A DNA stretch of 64,000 nt from Amycolatopsis thermoflava N1165 (GCF_000473265.1 NZ_KI421511.1:5934360-5998359), one strand, 5' to 3'. Shown: positions 7,908-17,736, counted from the first letter of the stretch. Translations and numbers: made by a program. The notes: generated by a model from the letters alone, not told the origin.

Positions 7908-8080
7908 GTGAGCACGGGCAGCTACCGGCAGCGGAAGGGCCAGGACCCGGCGCACTGGTTGCCCAGGGATCACCGCTGCGCCTACGCCGCGCTTAACGTG
8001 CAGGCCAAGGCGACCTACCGGCTCGCGGTGGACCACGCCGAGAAGACCGCGCTGTCCGGTGTGCTGTGGGGGCTGCTGAC
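7908..8080 (+). pseudogene. Remnant of a secreted HNH (DUF1524/GmrSD C-terminal type) nuclease
   Basis: Only the C-terminal end of the family is present: GQDPAHWLP, then HRCAYAALNVQAKATYRLAV and DHAEKTALSG, which match the usual end of actinobacterial DUF1524 proteins (KGxxDPAxWLPP, YRCxYVxxWVAVK, LTVDxAEK). The catalytic HNH part with the DHVVxLxEAW motif is missing. There is no plausible start or stop of its own, since the frame runs into the 3' end of the convergent gene. Two residues after WLP appear to have been lost. A decayed fragment left after deletion is the simplest reading. Confidence 0.6.
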
Positions 8081-9628
8081 TCAGACCGCGTGCCGGGCCC
8101 GGCGCCGCGGGAGCACCACCACGTCGCGGGCCCGGTCCAGCACCCCGCCTGCCGGGTCGTCGTCGCCTGCGACGCGCACCAGGTCCTCGGCCGGGCGGTA
8201 GATCTCCCGCAGCACCAGCACGCACAGCCCGACCACGGCCAGGTCCCGCAGCGCGACGAACCCGAGGAACCAGTCCGGCGGCAGTCCCTTGTGGTCGGTG
8301 CCGAGGTAGTAGAACATCCGCGGCACCCACACCAGCGCGTCCAGCAGCATCCACCCGAGCAGCAGCCGCCACCGCGGAATCGCCAGCACCGCGAACGGCA
8401 CCAGCCACAGCGAGTACTGCGGGCTCCACACCTTGTTGGTCAGCAGGAACGCGGCCACCACCAGGAAGCACAGCTGCGCCAGCCGCGGCCGCACCGGCGC
8501 GGACAGCCCGACGTAGGCGATCCCCGCGCAGCAGGCCAGGAACAGCGTGCCGCTGACGATGTTCAGCCAGGTCGGCGTCTGCCCGGCCGCGAGCGGGCCG
8601 TCGAAGCCCGCCCAGCCGGTGAAGTAGGAGATCACGTTGTAGATCGAGTCCGGGTCCATCCCGCGTTGCGCGTTGAGCCGGAAGAACTCCTGCCAGCCCG
8701 CGTTCAGCGTGAGCGCGATCGGCAGGTTCACGGCCAGCCAGGTGCCGACCGCGGCGCCGGCCGTGATCGCCCACGGGCGGAGCTTCCCGGCGCGGATGCA
8801 CAGGATGAGCAGCGGTCCGAGCAGGAACAACGGGTACAGCTTCGCGGCCGCGCCGAGCCCGATCAGCAGCCCGGCGACCGCCGGTTTGCGCCGCGCCCAC
8901 GCCAGCAGGCCGGTGGCGGCGAACGCGGTGGCCAGCGTGTCGAAGTTGGTGAACGCGTGCACCAGCACCAGCGGTGAGATCGCCGCCAGGCACGCGTCCC
9001 ACGGTCGGCGGTTCGCGGTGCGGCCCACCGCCCACACCGTGACCAGCCAGGCCAGCGCGAGCCAGAACGCGGTGATGTTGAAGTAGATCGCCACCGGCAG
9101 CGCGCCGGGCAGCCAGCCGGTGTCGGAGATCGCCTTCCACGCCTGCGTGATCTTCGCGTTGGCCCACTGGAACAGCCCGGTCAGCACCGGGTACTCCATG
9201 TAGCGGACGTGCGCGTTCGGCGTGCCGGCGTCGTCGACCCAGCTCGTCCGGTACGGGAACGTGCCGGGCTGGTCCAGCCGCTCGGCGCTGAACAGCGGCA
9301 CGACGTCGCTGTAGCACATCGCGACGTACGGGCGGCCGGACCGCCAGTCCAGCTGGGTCTGCCCGTTCTCGTCGACGTACTGCTGGATGCAGCTGGCCTT
9401 GCCGAACCAGCACAGCATCAGCGCCAGCGTGGCCAGCGCCAGCCCGACCCGCTGCGGCGTCCAGAACCAGTGCCGCCCCACGGCCGCGTGCTCGCCGAGC
9501 GGACCGCCGATCGGTCTGCTCGCGGCCGCGACCAGCGGATCGGTCCGGGACGGCGCGACCCGCTGACCGGCGTCGAGTGACGCCGGCGCGGGTTCGGCCG
9601 AGGTGGTCTCGTCGGTCGGGCTGGACAC
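8081..9628 (-). CDS. GT87-like polytopic membrane glycosyltransferase (part of the fused frame, likely separate gene)
   Basis: If the PBP ends at the out-of-frame TAA at 9639, this would be its own 515-residue gene starting at the GTG at 9628 ([12 protein letters not shown]). It has about ten membrane helices, a periplasmic loop after the first helix ([40 protein letters not shown]) and the late motif [19 protein letters not shown], which resembles the NKxxSPQYxxWL segment of actinobacterial GT87/DUF2029 polyprenyl-phosphate-mannose-dependent mannosyltransferases. Such enzymes add mannose to lipid-linked glycans on the outer face of the membrane. Exact acceptor unknown. Its gene position after the PBP matches mycobacterial gene order. 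Confidence 0.7.
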   Translation of the reverse strand: MSSPTDETTSAEPAPASLDAGQRVAPSRTDPLVAAASRPIGGPLGEHAAVGRHWFWTPQRVGLALATLALMLCWFGKASCIQQYVDENGQTQLDWRSGRPYVAMCYSDVVPLFSAERLDQPGTFPYRTSWVDDAGTPNAHVRYMEYPVLTGLFQWANAKITQAWKAISDTGWLPGALPVAIYFNITAFWLALAWLVTVWAVGRTANRRPWDACLAAISPLVLVHAFTNFDTLATAFAATGLLAWARRKPAVAGLLIGLGAAAKLYPLFLLGPLLILCIRAGKLRPWAITAGAAVGTWLAVNLPIALTLNAGWQEFFRLNAQRGMDPDSIYNVISYFTGWAGFDGPLAAGQTPTWLNIVSGTLFLACCAGIAYVGLSAPVRPRLAQLCFLVVAAFLLTNKVWSPQYSLWLVPFAVLAIPRWRLLLGWMLLDALVWVPRMFYYLGTDHKGLPPDWFLGFVALRDLAVVGLCVLVLREIYRPAEDLVRVAGDDDPAGGVLDRARDVVVLPRRRARHAV

Positions 9629-12415
9629 CCGCGCGATGTTACGGCCTCCGGCGTGAGCCGGGGAACAGCCGTTGTCGCGGGTGTTCGTCGGCCCGAAGTC
9701 GTCGCCGCCGCCGGGGAACGTGAAGGTCGGCGTATTCCGGCGGCTCGATGTCGTGTCGGTCGACTCCGGGGTGCTCGGCGGAGCCGACGGCGGCGGCGAC
9801 GACGGCGTGCTGGAGTTCGTCGTGCTCGGCCTGCTGGTCGACGGCTTCGTCGAGGACGAGGCGTCGTCGCTGGCGGTCGCGCTCTTGCCGATCGGCGACA
9901 CCGTCGGGAACTTCTCGCTGGGCTTGCCCTTGAGGTAGTCGTTCATGAACTGCTGCCAGATCTTGGCGGGCAGACCGGTCGACGAGATCGCTTCGCCGTT
10001 CTTGTCGTGCAGCGGCTGGTTGCTGCCGGTGCCGACCCAGGCGGCCGCGGAGACCGACGGCGTGTACCCGACCATCCACACCTGCGAGTTGTCCTTCGAG
10101 GTGCCGCTGGCGTTGGCGCCGCTGGCGTCGTACTGCTGGGTACCGGTCTTGCCAGCGCACTCGTGGCCGCTCGGGCAGCTCAGCTTCGAGAACTCGATGA
10201 CCGGCTTGAGCGCGTTGGTCACGTTGCCCGCGATCTGCTTGCTCTTGCTCGCGTCGCCGTCGGCGAACGCCGGCTTCGGGTTGCTCGACGGCTGGTACAC
10301 GATGTCGCCGCCCGGCGTGGTCACCTTCTGCACGAAGTGCCGGTCCAGGTAGGTGCCGTTGTCGGCGATCGTCGCGTAGCCGGACGCCATGTCCAGCGGC
10401 GTGACCTCGGTCGTGCCACCACCGAGCGAGATGTTGTTGTCGACCGCCTTCAGCGAGGTGACCCCGGCCTCCTGGGCCGCGTCGGCCACTGCCTGCGGCC
10501 CGGTCACGTTGGCCACCATGTCGAAGAACACGGTGTTGGTCGAGCGCATGGTGGCCTCGGCGACCGTGCACTCCTTCGAGCAGCTGTTGGACGCGCCGGC
10601 GTTGTTGATGTAGCGCGGCTGCCCGTTGGGCAGCACGCCGAACTGGCGGTGGGTGCTGCCGTCGAACGTCTCGCCGAGCCCCTTGCCCATCTTCAGGAAC
10701 GCGACGAGGTCGAACGTCTTGAACGACGACCCCGGGTTGCGCTTGGTGTTGGCCCAGTCGCGCTGGTCGGCCTTGTTGTTCGGCCCGCCGTAGTAGGCGA
10801 TCACACCCCTGGTCTTCGGGTCGACCGCGACCAGCGCCTCCTTGAGCGCGTCCGGCTGTCCCTGCATCACGTCGTTGACGGCCTTCTCGGCCAGCCGCTG
10901 CGCGTTCGGGTCGATCGTCGTGTAGACGTTGTAGCCGTTGGCCTGGATCTTCTCCTTGGAGTAACCCGCCGCTTCGAGTTCGGCCTCCACCTGGCCCTGG
11001 ACGAACGCGTTCGGACCGGTGATCGCCTGCGGCTTGGTCTGGTCCTTCGGCAACGGCGCCGGGTACTGGGCGGACTGGCGGTCGGCCTCCGTGATCCACT
11101 TGTACTTGACCATCTGGTCCATCACGTAGTTCCAGCGCCAGGTGGTGTACTCGGCGTTCTCCGACTTGCCAGGACCCTGGATCATGCCCGCCAGCAGCGC
11201 CGCCTCGGACTGGGTCAGCTCCGCCGAGGTCTTGTTGAAGTACGCGTGCGCGGCCGCCTCGATGCCGTACGCGCCACGTCCGAAGTAGACGATGTTCAGG
11301 TAGGCCGTGATGATGTCCTCTTTGGACTGTGTCTGGTTCATCTTGAACGACTTGACCAGCTCGGTCGCCTTGCGGGTGAGCGTGGGCGCCTCGTTCTCGG
11401 TGGCCTTCTTGATGTACTGCTGGGAGATGGTCGAACCACCGCCGGAGCCGCCGGTCAGGTTGTTGTAGACCGCGCCGAGGATGCCCATCACGTCGAACCC
11501 GTTGTTGGTCTCGAACGTCGCGTCCTCGGCCGCGTACACGGCGTGCTTGACGGTTTCCGGGATCTGCCCTGGCTTGAGGATCTGGCGGTTCCCGCTGTCC
11601 GGGATCTCCTTGCCCATCACCGAGCCGTCGCTGTAGTAGTAGGTCACCACCTGGTCCTGCTGGGCCAGGACCTCCTCCGGCGTCGGCACGTCGACCAGGA
11701 AGTAGGCGATCGTGAACGCGATCGCGGGCAGCACCACGAACACGCCGAAGAAGGCGTACAGGGTGCGCCGGATGATCTTCCAGCGCCGCTTCTTGCGCTG
11801 CTTCGGCGTCAGGGCCGCCTTGCCCTTCTTCCCCTTCCCGGTCTCCTCGGGCGCGTCGTCCTCGGGGCCGGAGTCGTCCAGGGGCTCGTCGACGTAGTCG
11901 TCGTAGTCGTCGTGGTACCCGCCGGAGCGCAGCTCGGCGTGGGTGAGCAGGCCGGGCTCGGAGTCGCCCATGCCGGGACGGCGGCCGGCGGCGCCTGCGG
12001 CGGCACCGGCGCCGGCGGCCGCGGCGGCCGGGCCCGCGGGCGGGCGGTAGCGGCCGCGCATCGGCCGGTCGGCCGGGTTCTGCGGTCCACCGTTCTGCGG
12101 TCCACCGTTCTGGGGCCCGGGCGGCGGGCCGGGGCGGCGCGGCGGCGGAGGCATCCGGTTGCCCGCGGGCGGGACGCGGCGGGCGCCACGCGGGGCGTCC
12201 GGGTCCTGGCCGCCCGGCCAGCCGGGGCCACCGCCCTCGCCCGGCCACTGCGGGCCCTGCGGGCCACGGGCCTGCGGGCGCTGGGGAGGCGCGGGACGCC
12301 GCGGTGGTTCGTCACCGCTCGGCCAGGCCGGGCCGCCGCCCTCGCGCGGCCACTGGGCACGACGGGGTTCATCAGGCTCCTGACCAGGCCAGGAGCGATT
12401 GCGGTGGTCGTTCAC
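8081..12415 (-). CDS. Class A penicillin-binding protein in one open frame with a GT87-like membrane protein
   Basis: The frame encodes 1444 residues. Residues 1-210 are a cytoplasmic Pro/Gly/Gln-rich and then acidic region, and 216-241 is a membrane helix. A GT51 glycosyltransferase domain follows (AAEDATF with catalytic Glu297, [26 protein letters not shown]), then a transpeptidase domain with S563-SFK, STN at 625-627 and KTG at 756-758. A Ser/Thr/Pro tail runs to ~900. From ~930 on it is a polytopic GT87-type protein. In relatives such as mycobacteria (ponA1 and its neighbour) these are two genes. One missing base near 9670-9676 would restore a stop ([12 protein letters not shown] then TAA at 9639), so the fusion may be an artefact or a recent mutation. 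PBP1 polymerises and cross-links peptidoglycan. Confidence 0.85.
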   Translation of the reverse strand: MNDHRNRSWPGQEPDEPRRAQWPREGGGPAWPSGDEPPRRPAPPQRPQARGPQGPQWPGEGGGPGWPGGQDPDAPRGARRVPPAGNRMPPPPRRPGPPPGPQNGGPQNGGPQNPADRPMRGRYRPPAGPAAAAAGAGAAAGAAGRRPGMGDSEPGLLTHAELRSGGYHDDYDDYVDEPLDDSGPEDDAPEETGKGKKGKAALTPKQRKKRRWKIIRRTLYAFFGVFVVLPAIAFTIAYFLVDVPTPEEVLAQQDQVVTYYYSDGSVMGKEIPDSGNRQILKPGQIPETVKHAVYAAEDATFETNNGFDVMGILGAVYNNLTGGSGGGSTISQQYIKKATENEAPTLTRKATELVKSFKMNQTQSKEDIITAYLNIVYFGRGAYGIEAAAHAYFNKTSAELTQSEAALLAGMIQGPGKSENAEYTTWRWNYVMDQMVKYKWITEADRQSAQYPAPLPKDQTKPQAITGPNAFVQGQVEAELEAAGYSKEKIQANGYNVYTTIDPNAQRLAEKAVNDVMQGQPDALKEALVAVDPKTRGVIAYYGGPNNKADQRDWANTKRNPGSSFKTFDLVAFLKMGKGLGETFDGSTHRQFGVLPNGQPRYINNAGASNSCSKECTVAEATMRSTNTVFFDMVANVTGPQAVADAAQEAGVTSLKAVDNNISLGGGTTEVTPLDMASGYATIADNGTYLDRHFVQKVTTPGGDIVYQPSSNPKPAFADGDASKSKQIAGNVTNALKPVIEFSKLSCPSGHECAGKTGTQQYDASGANASGTSKDNSQVWMVGYTPSVSAAAWVGTGSNQPLHDKNGEAISSTGLPAKIWQQFMNDYLKGKPSEKFPTVSPIGKSATASDDASSSTKPSTSRPSTTNSSTPSSPPPSAPPSTPESTDTTSSRRNTPTFTFPGGGDDFGPTNTRDNGCSPAHAGGRNIARVSSPTDETTSAEPAPASLDAGQRVAPSRTDPLVAAASRPIGGPLGEHAAVGRHWFWTPQRVGLALATLALMLCWFGKASCIQQYVDENGQTQLDWRSGRPYVAMCYSDVVPLFSAERLDQPGTFPYRTSWVDDAGTPNAHVRYMEYPVLTGLFQWANAKITQAWKAISDTGWLPGALPVAIYFNITAFWLALAWLVTVWAVGRTANRRPWDACLAAISPLVLVHAFTNFDTLATAFAATGLLAWARRKPAVAGLLIGLGAAAKLYPLFLLGPLLILCIRAGKLRPWAITAGAAVGTWLAVNLPIALTLNAGWQEFFRLNAQRGMDPDSIYNVISYFTGWAGFDGPLAAGQTPTWLNIVSGTLFLACCAGIAYVGLSAPVRPRLAQLCFLVVAAFLLTNKVWSPQYSLWLVPFAVLAIPRWRLLLGWMLLDALVWVPRMFYYLGTDHKGLPPDWFLGFVALRDLAVVGLCVLVLREIYRPAEDLVRVAGDDDPAGGVLDRARDVVVLPRRRARHAV

Positions 12416-12488
12416 GAGTGAGCCTCCCAGACCGGCGGTACACCGGGCGCCGTTCTGTGATCGAGTGCCAGCGCTGCGCTACGTCCCC

Positions 12489-12887
12489 TCACTGCCCGGC
12501 CGTCCTCCGGGACGGGCCGTGCGGGGTTCCGTTGCCCGAGACGTACGAACGCACCAGGTGGTTCCAGCGGCACGTCCGGCACACCTCCACCACATGGACG
12601 TTGAACTCCCCGACCAGGTTGGCCAGGCGGGCCAGTTCCGTCGGTGTCCTTGCCGAGCCGGAGACGTGCTTGAGCTGTTCCCCGAACACCCAGGACACGT
12701 TCGTCAGGCCGTCCTTCCCGCACAGCGGGCAGGGGGCCTCGCTCGGTTCGCCGTGGAACCGGGCAGCTCTGAGCAGGTACGGATCGGCGTCGCAGACGTC
12801 GCGCGTGCCGACACGACCGGAGCGGACGCCTGCCAGCAGCGCACGGCGCTGCAGGGCGTAGTCCACCACCTGTCGCTGGTTCTGCAC
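12489..12887 (-). CDS. DUF5318 zinc-ribbon protein
   Basis: 132 residues from the GTG at 12887 (QNQRQVVDYALQRRALLAG), matching the start and length of actinobacterial DUF5318 proteins that sit beside the class A PBP gene (Rv0049 in M. tuberculosis). Two Cys pairs, CPLCGK and CRTCRW, can form a zinc ribbon, and VSWVFGEQLKHVSGSARTP is the most conserved block. No signal or membrane segment. Function unknown. The conserved link to PBP1 suggests a role in envelope growth. 73 bp upstream of the PBP gene on the same strand, so possibly co-transcribed. Confidence 0.85.
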   Translation of the reverse strand: MQNQRQVVDYALQRRALLAGVRSGRVGTRDVCDADPYLLRAARFHGEPSEAPCPLCGKDGLTNVSWVFGEQLKHVSGSARTPTELARLANLVGEFNVHVVEVCRTCRWNHLVRSYVSGNGTPHGPSRRTAGQ

Positions 12888-13052
12888 GGTGACAGAGTAC
12901 GTGGCCGCCGTGTGTCCGCCATGAGCTGTGCGGACTAACGGTCTGGACCGCGTGCGCGACACGCCGACCCTTCCATAACGCTCTGGTGAACATCACGGGT
13001 GTGGTTCAGGCCGCATTGGGTGATCATTGATGTTGGCTACACCACTTCGATG

Positions 13053-13069
13053 TATCGGCCCGATATAAT
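13053..13069 (+). promoter_or_regulatory. PadR/ino1 promoter with overlapping inverted repeat
   Basis: A perfect 6-bp inverted repeat TATCGG-C-CCGATA (13053-13065) overlaps an ideal -10 box TATAAT (13064-13069), about 55 bp before the PadR start. No good -35 is seen. The overlap suggests that a repressor, most simply the PadR protein itself, blocks RNA polymerase here. Confidence 0.55.
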
Positions 13070-13120
13070 TCGGCGTTAGGTTGCCGGAGTGTCGTGGAGG
13101 TCCTCGAAAGGGGGTGCACC

Positions 13121-13684
13121 GTGCTGGAGTTCGCCATCCTGGGGCTGCTGCACGAGGCACCGATGCACGGCTACGTGCTGCGCAAACGGCTGCACGACAC
13201 GCTCGGCATGTTCCGCACCTTCTCGTACGGCTCGCTGTACCCGACCTTGCGCCGGTTGCAGCGGGCGGGGTTCATCGAAGAGGCCGACAGTGACGTCGGG
13301 GGAGCCGGCGAGCCCGTCAAGGGCTGGGGCCGGCGGGCTCGGACGGTGTACAAGCTCACAGCGGAGGGTAAGGAGCACTTCGCGAAGCTGCTCGTCGACG
13401 CCGGGCCGCAGACCTGGGAGGACGAAGGGTTCGGGGTCCACCTGGCCTTCTTCTCCCGGACACCGGCCGATGTCAGGATGCGGATCCTGGAGGGCAGGCG
13501 CCGCCGGGTCGAGGAACGCCGTGAAGGACTCCGGGCGGCGCTCGCCCGGGCCGAGGAGAAGATCGACCGGTACACGCGTGAGCTGCACCGCCTGGGGCTG
13601 GAGAGCAGCGAGCGCGAGGTGCGCTGGCTGAACGAACTGATCGCGCACGAGCAGGACGAGCAGAACCGCGGGCTTCAGAGCTGA
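13121..13684 (+). CDS. PadR family transcriptional regulator
   Basis: 187 residues from the GTG at 13121, preceded by AAAGGGGG; the longer in-frame start at 13094 has no ribosome site. PadR winged helix is clear: [20 protein letters not shown], then [20 protein letters not shown] and [17 protein letters not shown]. The C-terminal half is a long dimerising helix pair rich in Arg and Glu ([14 protein letters not shown]). It lies 49 bp before ino1 in the same direction, the same arrangement as Rv0047c-ino1 in mycobacteria, so control of inositol synthesis is a reasonable inference. An inverted repeat over the upstream -10 box suggests autorepression. Confidence 0.92.
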   Translation: MLEFAILGLLHEAPMHGYVLRKRLHDTLGMFRTFSYGSLYPTLRRLQRAGFIEEADSDVGGAGEPVKGWGRRARTVYKLTAEGKEHFAKLLVDAGPQTWEDEGFGVHLAFFSRTPADVRMRILEGRRRRVEERREGLRAALARAEEKIDRYTRELHRLGLESSEREVRWLNELIAHEQDEQNRGLQS

Positions 13685-13733
13685 GACCGCATCCGAAATC
13701 GGCAAGACATCACTGAACGAAGGAGAAACCGGC

Positions 13734-14825
13734 ATGGGCGACAACAGCGGCCGCGTACGGGTGGCCATCGTTGGCGTCGGAAACTGTGCGGCGTCGCTGG
13801 TGCAGGGGGTGCACTACTACCGCGACGCCGACCCGGCCTCGCGGGTGCCCGGCCTGATGCACGTGCGGTTCGGCCAGTACCACGTCGGTGACGTGGAGTT
13901 CGTGGCCGCGTTCGACGTCGACGCCAAGAAGGTCGGCCAGGACCTGTCGTCCGCGATCCTCGCCAGCGAGAACAACACGATCAAGATCACCGACGTGCCG
14001 CCGCTCGGTGTGCCGGTCCTGCGCGGCCCCACGATGGACGGTCTCGGCCGCTTCTACCAGGAGACCATCGAGGAGTCCGACGAGGAGCCGGTCGACGTCG
14101 TCGCCGCGCTGCGCGAGGCCCAGGTCGACGTGCTGGTCTCGTACCTGCCGGTCGGGTCGGAGGAGGCCCAGAAGTTCTACGCCCAGTGCGCCATCGACGC
14201 CGGCGTGGCCTTCGTCAACGCGATCCCGGTGTTCATCGCCTCGAACCCGGAGTGGGCGCAGAAGTTCACCGACGCGGGTGTCCCGATCGTCGGTGACGAC
14301 ATCAAGTCCCAGGTCGGCGCCACCATCACGCACCGCGTGCTGGCGAAGCTGTTCGAGGACCGCGGGGTCCAGCTCGACCGCACCATGCAGCTGAACGTGG
14401 GCGGCAACATGGACTTCAAGAACATGAAGGAACTGGAGCGCCTGGAGTCCAAGAAGGTCTCCAAGACCCAGGCCGTCACCTCGCAGATCGACCGCGACCT
14501 CGGCAAGGCCAACGTCCACGTCGGTCCGTCGGACTACGTGCAGTGGCTGGAAGACCGCAAGTGGGCCTACGTCCGGCTGGAGGGCCGCGCGTTCGGTGAC
14601 GTGCCGCTGAACCTGGAGTACAAGCTCGAGGTGTGGGACTCGCCGAACTCGGCGGGCATCATCATCGACGCGGTGCGCGCCGCGAAGATCGCCCTCGACC
14701 GCGGTGTCGGCGGCCCGCTGCTGTCCGCGTCGTCCTACTTCATGAAGTCGCCGCCGGAGCAGTACGACGACTCGACCGCGCGAGACGCGGTGGAGAAGTT
14801 CATCACCGGCGACATCGAGCGCTGA
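13734..14825 (+). CDS. ino1: Inositol-3-phosphate synthase
   Basis: 363 residues, the actinobacterial/archaeal-length form. The NAD-binding Rossmann motif is at 11-20 ([10 protein letters not shown]). The conserved blocks [23 protein letters not shown] and the C-terminal [13 protein letters not shown] are present. The enzyme isomerises glucose-6-phosphate to inositol-3-phosphate using NAD+, feeding phosphatidylinositol, mannosylated lipids and mycothiol. It follows PadR in a likely two-gene operon, with a strong GAAGGAG ribosome site, and is followed by a terminator. Confidence 0.97.
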   Translation: MGDNSGRVRVAIVGVGNCAASLVQGVHYYRDADPASRVPGLMHVRFGQYHVGDVEFVAAFDVDAKKVGQDLSSAILASENNTIKITDVPPLGVPVLRGPTMDGLGRFYQETIEESDEEPVDVVAALREAQVDVLVSYLPVGSEEAQKFYAQCAIDAGVAFVNAIPVFIASNPEWAQKFTDAGVPIVGDDIKSQVGATITHRVLAKLFEDRGVQLDRTMQLNVGGNMDFKNMKELERLESKKVSKTQAVTSQIDRDLGKANVHVGPSDYVQWLEDRKWAYVRLEGRAFGDVPLNLEYKLEVWDSPNSAGIIIDAVRAAKIALDRGVGGPLLSASSYFMKSPPEQYDDSTARDAVEKFITGDIER

Positions 14826-14832
14826 CTGCCGA

Positions 14833-14860
14833 GGGCCCGGTCCTGGACCGGGCCCTTGTT
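14833..14860 (+). terminator. Terminator between ino1 and the HAD gene
   Basis: Near-perfect hairpin GGGCCCGGTCC-T-GGACCGGGCCC (14833-14855) followed by TTGTT. It lies between convergent stop codons and can serve both directions, although the T-rich tail favours ino1. Confidence 0.8.
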
Positions 14861-15501
14861 CATCCCCGGAGCGCGGCGGGCAGGTCCGCGACGGTGTCCA
14901 GCACTCGGTGGACCTGCGCCAGCACGGCCGGATCCGGCGGGAAGTGCGGGTTGGGCACGGCGTAGACGGTCATGCCCGCGGCCAGCGCTGCCTTGAGCCC
15001 GTTGGTGGTGTCCTCGACGGCGGCGCACCGCGCGGGGTCCTTGCCCAGCCTGCGCGCGGCTTCGAGGTACACGTCCGGCGCCGGCTTGCCCGCGGCGACC
15101 TGCTCGCTGGACAGCGCCACCTCCACCAGCCCGGTCAGGCCAGTGGCCTCCAGGAACGCCTGGATCAGCACCGGCGGCGACGAGCTGGCGATGGCCACCG
15201 GGTACCGCTCGCCGACCGCGTGCACGGCCGCCGCGGCGCCGGGCAGCACGGGCGGCCCGCCCGCGTAGCGCTGGGCCATCTGGTCGATCACGACCTGGGC
15301 GATCCGGTCCGGCGTGAGCCGCGCGCCCAGGTGTTCGACCAGGTAGCGCGCCCATTCCGGGGTGCTCATCCCCTGCATCGCCCTGGTCGCCGTGGCCGTC
15401 CAGCTGCCACCGTGGTCGGCGACCACCGCCCGGCGGACCTCGTCCCAGGTCTGCTCGGAGTCCACGAGCACCCCGTCCAGGTCGAAAACCACCGCGTCCA
15501 T
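14860..15501 (-). CDS. HAD-family phosphatase (beta-phosphoglucomutase/phosphatase-like)
   Basis: 213 residues. HAD motifs in order: DLDGVLVDSE with the nucleophile Asp near residue 7, SSS in IASSSPPVL (motif II), Lys in GKPAPDVYLEAARRLG (motif III) and EDTTNGLKAALAAGM (motif IV). The cap is the small helical C1 type of the sugar-phosphate phosphatase/beta-PGM group (ERVLDSEQT style). Substrate cannot be read from sequence. It starts with the ATG at 15501, 14 bp downstream of the ArsR stop on the same strand. Confidence 0.88.
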   Translation of the reverse strand: MDAVVFDLDGVLVDSEQTWDEVRRAVVADHGGSWTATATRAMQGMSTPEWARYLVEHLGARLTPDRIAQVVIDQMAQRYAGGPPVLPGAAAAVHAVGERYPVAIASSSPPVLIQAFLEATGLTGLVEVALSSEQVAAGKPAPDVYLEAARRLGKDPARCAAVEDTTNGLKAALAAGMTVYAVPNPHFPPDPAVLAQVHRVLDTVADLPAALRG

Positions 15502-15515
15502 GCTCGTGACCGTAC

Positions 15516-15830
15516 CTACTCGTCCGCCGCGAGGCGCAGGATCGGGTCGAGCAGGCCGGGGAAGCGTTCGCCCAGGTCGTCGCGGCGGACCCGGATCCGC
15601 CGGTGCCTGCCGTCCACCGTCATGGTGATCACCCCCGCCTCCCGCAGGATCCGCCAGTGGTTGGTCAGGGTGGACATCGGCACGTCCAGGCCGTCCGCCA
15701 GCACGGCGCAGGTCGACCCCGGGCTGCCGGAGGCGCGCCGCACCAGTTCGAGCCGCACCGGGTCGCCGAGCGCGTGCAGGACCGGTGCGAGTGTCAGCGA
15801 CTCGCGTTCGGGGTGGGGTAGCGATCGCAT
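15516..15830 (-). CDS. ArsR family winged-helix repressor
   Basis: 104 residues. The ArsR fold is clear: LAPVLHALGDPVRLELVRRA, recognition helix region DVPMSTLTNHWRILREAG and wing VITMTVDGRHRRIRV. There is only one Cys (STCAVLA), so a metal-binding CxC site is absent and the inducer is more likely an organic compound. Divergent from an MFS efflux gene, with a 12-bp inverted repeat between them, so it most likely represses itself and the pump. Longer in-frame starts upstream would run through the operator. Confidence 0.9.
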   Translation of the reverse strand: MRSLPHPERESLTLAPVLHALGDPVRLELVRRASGSPGSTCAVLADGLDVPMSTLTNHWRILREAGVITMTVDGRHRRIRVRRDDLGERFPGLLDPILRLAADE

Positions 15831-15845
15831 GCGGCGAGGGTAGCA

Positions 15846-15878
15846 AATAGTTCGACACTTCGGGATTGTCGAACTATT
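15846..15878. promoter_or_regulatory. Operator between ArsR and the MFS pump
   Basis: Perfect 12-bp arms AATAGTTCGACA (15846-15857) and TGTCGAACTATT (15867-15878) separated by 9 bp. It lies in the 58-bp space between the divergent start codons, 10 bp before the MFS ATG, and is AT-richer than its surroundings. This is the layout expected for an ArsR-type dimer site. Confidence 0.8.
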
Positions 15879-15888
15879 GTCCGTCCAC

Positions 15889-17240
15889 ATGACGAAGATC
15901 GGAACGCGCGCCGGGAGCCGGGCGGCGCTGCTCACGCTGACCTGCCTCGGCCAGTTCATGGTGCTGCTCGACAGCACCATCGTCGGCGCGGCGCTGCCCG
16001 ACATGCAGGAGCGTTTGCACGTCGGGATCAGCGGGCTGCAGTGGATCGTCGACGCCTACGTGCTGCTGGTCGCCATGCTGTTGCTGTCCGGCGGGGTGTT
16101 CGCCGACCGGTTCGGCCGCAAGCGCGTGTTCCTCGCCGGGGTGGCGGTGTTCACGGCCGCGTCCGTGGTGTGTGCCGTCGCGCCGTCGATCGGCTGGCTG
16201 ATCGCCGGGCGGGTGGTGCAGGGCATCGGCGCGGCGGCGTTGAGCCCCGCCGCGCTGGCCCTGCTCAGCGCCGCGTACCCGGTTCCGGCCGAGCGGGTCA
16301 GGGCGATCGGGCTGTGGGCCGGGCTCAGCGGGATCGGGCTGGCGGCCGGGCCGCTGGCGGGCGGTGTCCTGGTCGAGGCCTTCGCCTGGCCGTCGATCTT
16401 CCTGGTGAACCTGCCCGTCGGTGTGGCCCTGCTGTGGCCGGCCTTCGTGTCCTGGGCGAGTCGCGCAACCCGGACGCGCCCGCGATCGACGTCCCGGGCA
16501 CGGTGTTGTCGGTGGTGGGCGTTGGTGCGCTGACCTACGGCCTGATCGAGGGTGGGTCGCGCGGCTGGACCTCGCCGGTGATCCTGGGCAGTTTCGCCGT
16601 GGCGGTGGTGGTGCTCGCCGGGTTCGTCGCCGTGGAGGCTCGCCGCGCGGCGCCGGTGCTGCCGTTGCGGCTGTTCCGGGAGCGGTTGTTCACGGTGTCG
16701 AACACGGCCATGGTCGTGGTGGGTTTCGCGTTGATGGGCTCGTCGTTCTTCTTCTCGCAGTTCTTCGTGCAGGTCCAGGGCAGCTCGATCCTCGTCGCCG
16801 GGTTGCGGACGCTGCCCGCGTCGCTCGGCATGGTGGTGGTGAGCCCGTTCGCGGGCAGGCTCGCGGCGCGGCACGGGTTCCGAATCGTAGTCACCAGTGG
16901 CCTGGTGCTGGCCGGGGTGGGCCTGCTGGTGCTCGGGTTCGTGGACGCGGACACCGGCTACGGCAACGTGTGGTGGCGGCTCGCGGTGGTCGGCGTCGGG
17001 TTCGCGCTGGCGATGTCGCCGCTGACCGGGGCCGCGATCCACGCGGTCAGCCCGCGGGAGGGCGGGCTGGCGTCCGGGATCAGCAGCACGACCAGGCAGA
17101 TCGGGGCGGTGCTCGGTGTGGCGGTGCTGGGCGCGGTCGTGCAGACCGGGGTCGGCCTCGGCAGCGCGTTCGTGGTGGCCGGGGCGGTCACGCTGGCCGT
17201 CGCCGCGCTGACCGGGCTGTGGTTGACCAAGTCGCTGTGA
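15889..17240 (+). pseudogene. DHA2-type MFS drug transporter, interrupted by a one-base frameshift
   Basis: The first part (15889 to about 16450) encodes the N-terminal helices with TCLGQFMVLLDSTIVGAALP, the motif-A loop FADRFGRKRVFLAG and GRVVQGIGAAALSPA, which are typical of EmrB/QacA-like proton-driven exporters. At FVSWASR the frame breaks. The continuation (VLGESRNPDAPAIDVPG through LTGLWLTKSL) lies one frame over. Adding one base at GTGTCC (near 16451) gives FVVLGESRN and a normal protein of about 450 residues with ~14 helices. Either a sequencing deletion or a disabled pump. Divergent from its probable repressor ArsR. Confidence 0.85.
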
Positions 17241-17249
17241 GCCGAACAA

Positions 17250-17287
17250 CTTAGACAACCTAAGCAATAAAGCTTAGGATAGCTAAG
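17250..17287 (+). promoter_or_regulatory. Two MarR operators overlapping a leaderless promoter
   Basis: Two copies of CTTAG-N5-CTAAG: 17250-17264 (spacer ACAAC) and 17273-17287 (spacer GATAG), 23 bp apart. Candidate -35 TTAGAC (17251-17256) and -10 TAGGAT (17275-17280), 18 bp apart, lie inside the two sites. A start 7 bases past the -10 falls on the GTG at 17287, so the transcript may be leaderless. MarR binding would cover both promoter boxes. Confidence 0.65.
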
Positions 17288-17736
17288 TGAATCCAGGAGT
17301 AGCAGAGCTCGCGCACGAGCTGCGCCCGCTGGTCTTCCGCCTCTACTACGTGGTCCGGCGGCTGACCCCGCAGCACCAGCTCACCCTGACCCAGGGATCG
17401 GTGCTCAGCGAGCTGGTCCACGGCGGCCCGCGGCGGATGAGCGTCCTCGCCGAGCTGGAGGGCGTGCGGCAGCCGTCGATGACGGACCTGGTCCGCAGGC
17501 TGGAGCGGCTCGGTCTGGTGAGCAGGCGTCCCGATCCGGACGACCGGCGCGCGGTGCTCATCGCGGCGACCGAGTCGGGCACGCGGTACGTGACCGACCT
17601 GATCACGGCCCGCGAGGAGTTCCTGCGCGAGCGTCTGGCCGCCCTGGATCCGGCCGACCGCGACGCGATCGACGCGGCGCTGCCGGCCTTGCGGAGGCTC
17701 ATCGATCCGGTCAAGAAGGAGGAACTGCTCGCATGA
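17287..17736 (+). CDS. MarR family transcriptional regulator
   Basis: 149 residues. Winged helix of the MarR type: LTLTQGSVLSELVHGG, RMSVLAELEGVRQPSMTDLVRRLERLG spans helix-turn-helix, and the wing carries the family signature PDPDDRRAVLIAAT. Starts with GTG placed directly at the end of the second operator, with no Shine-Dalgarno. Its stop overlaps the start of the MFS gene (ATGA), so both are one operon and the regulator probably controls the pump and itself. Confidence 0.92.
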   Translation: MNPGVAELAHELRPLVFRLYYVVRRLTPQHQLTLTQGSVLSELVHGGPRRMSVLAELEGVRQPSMTDLVRRLERLGLVSRRPDPDDRRAVLIAATESGTRYVTDLITAREEFLRERLAALDPADRDAIDAALPALRRLIDPVKKEELLA

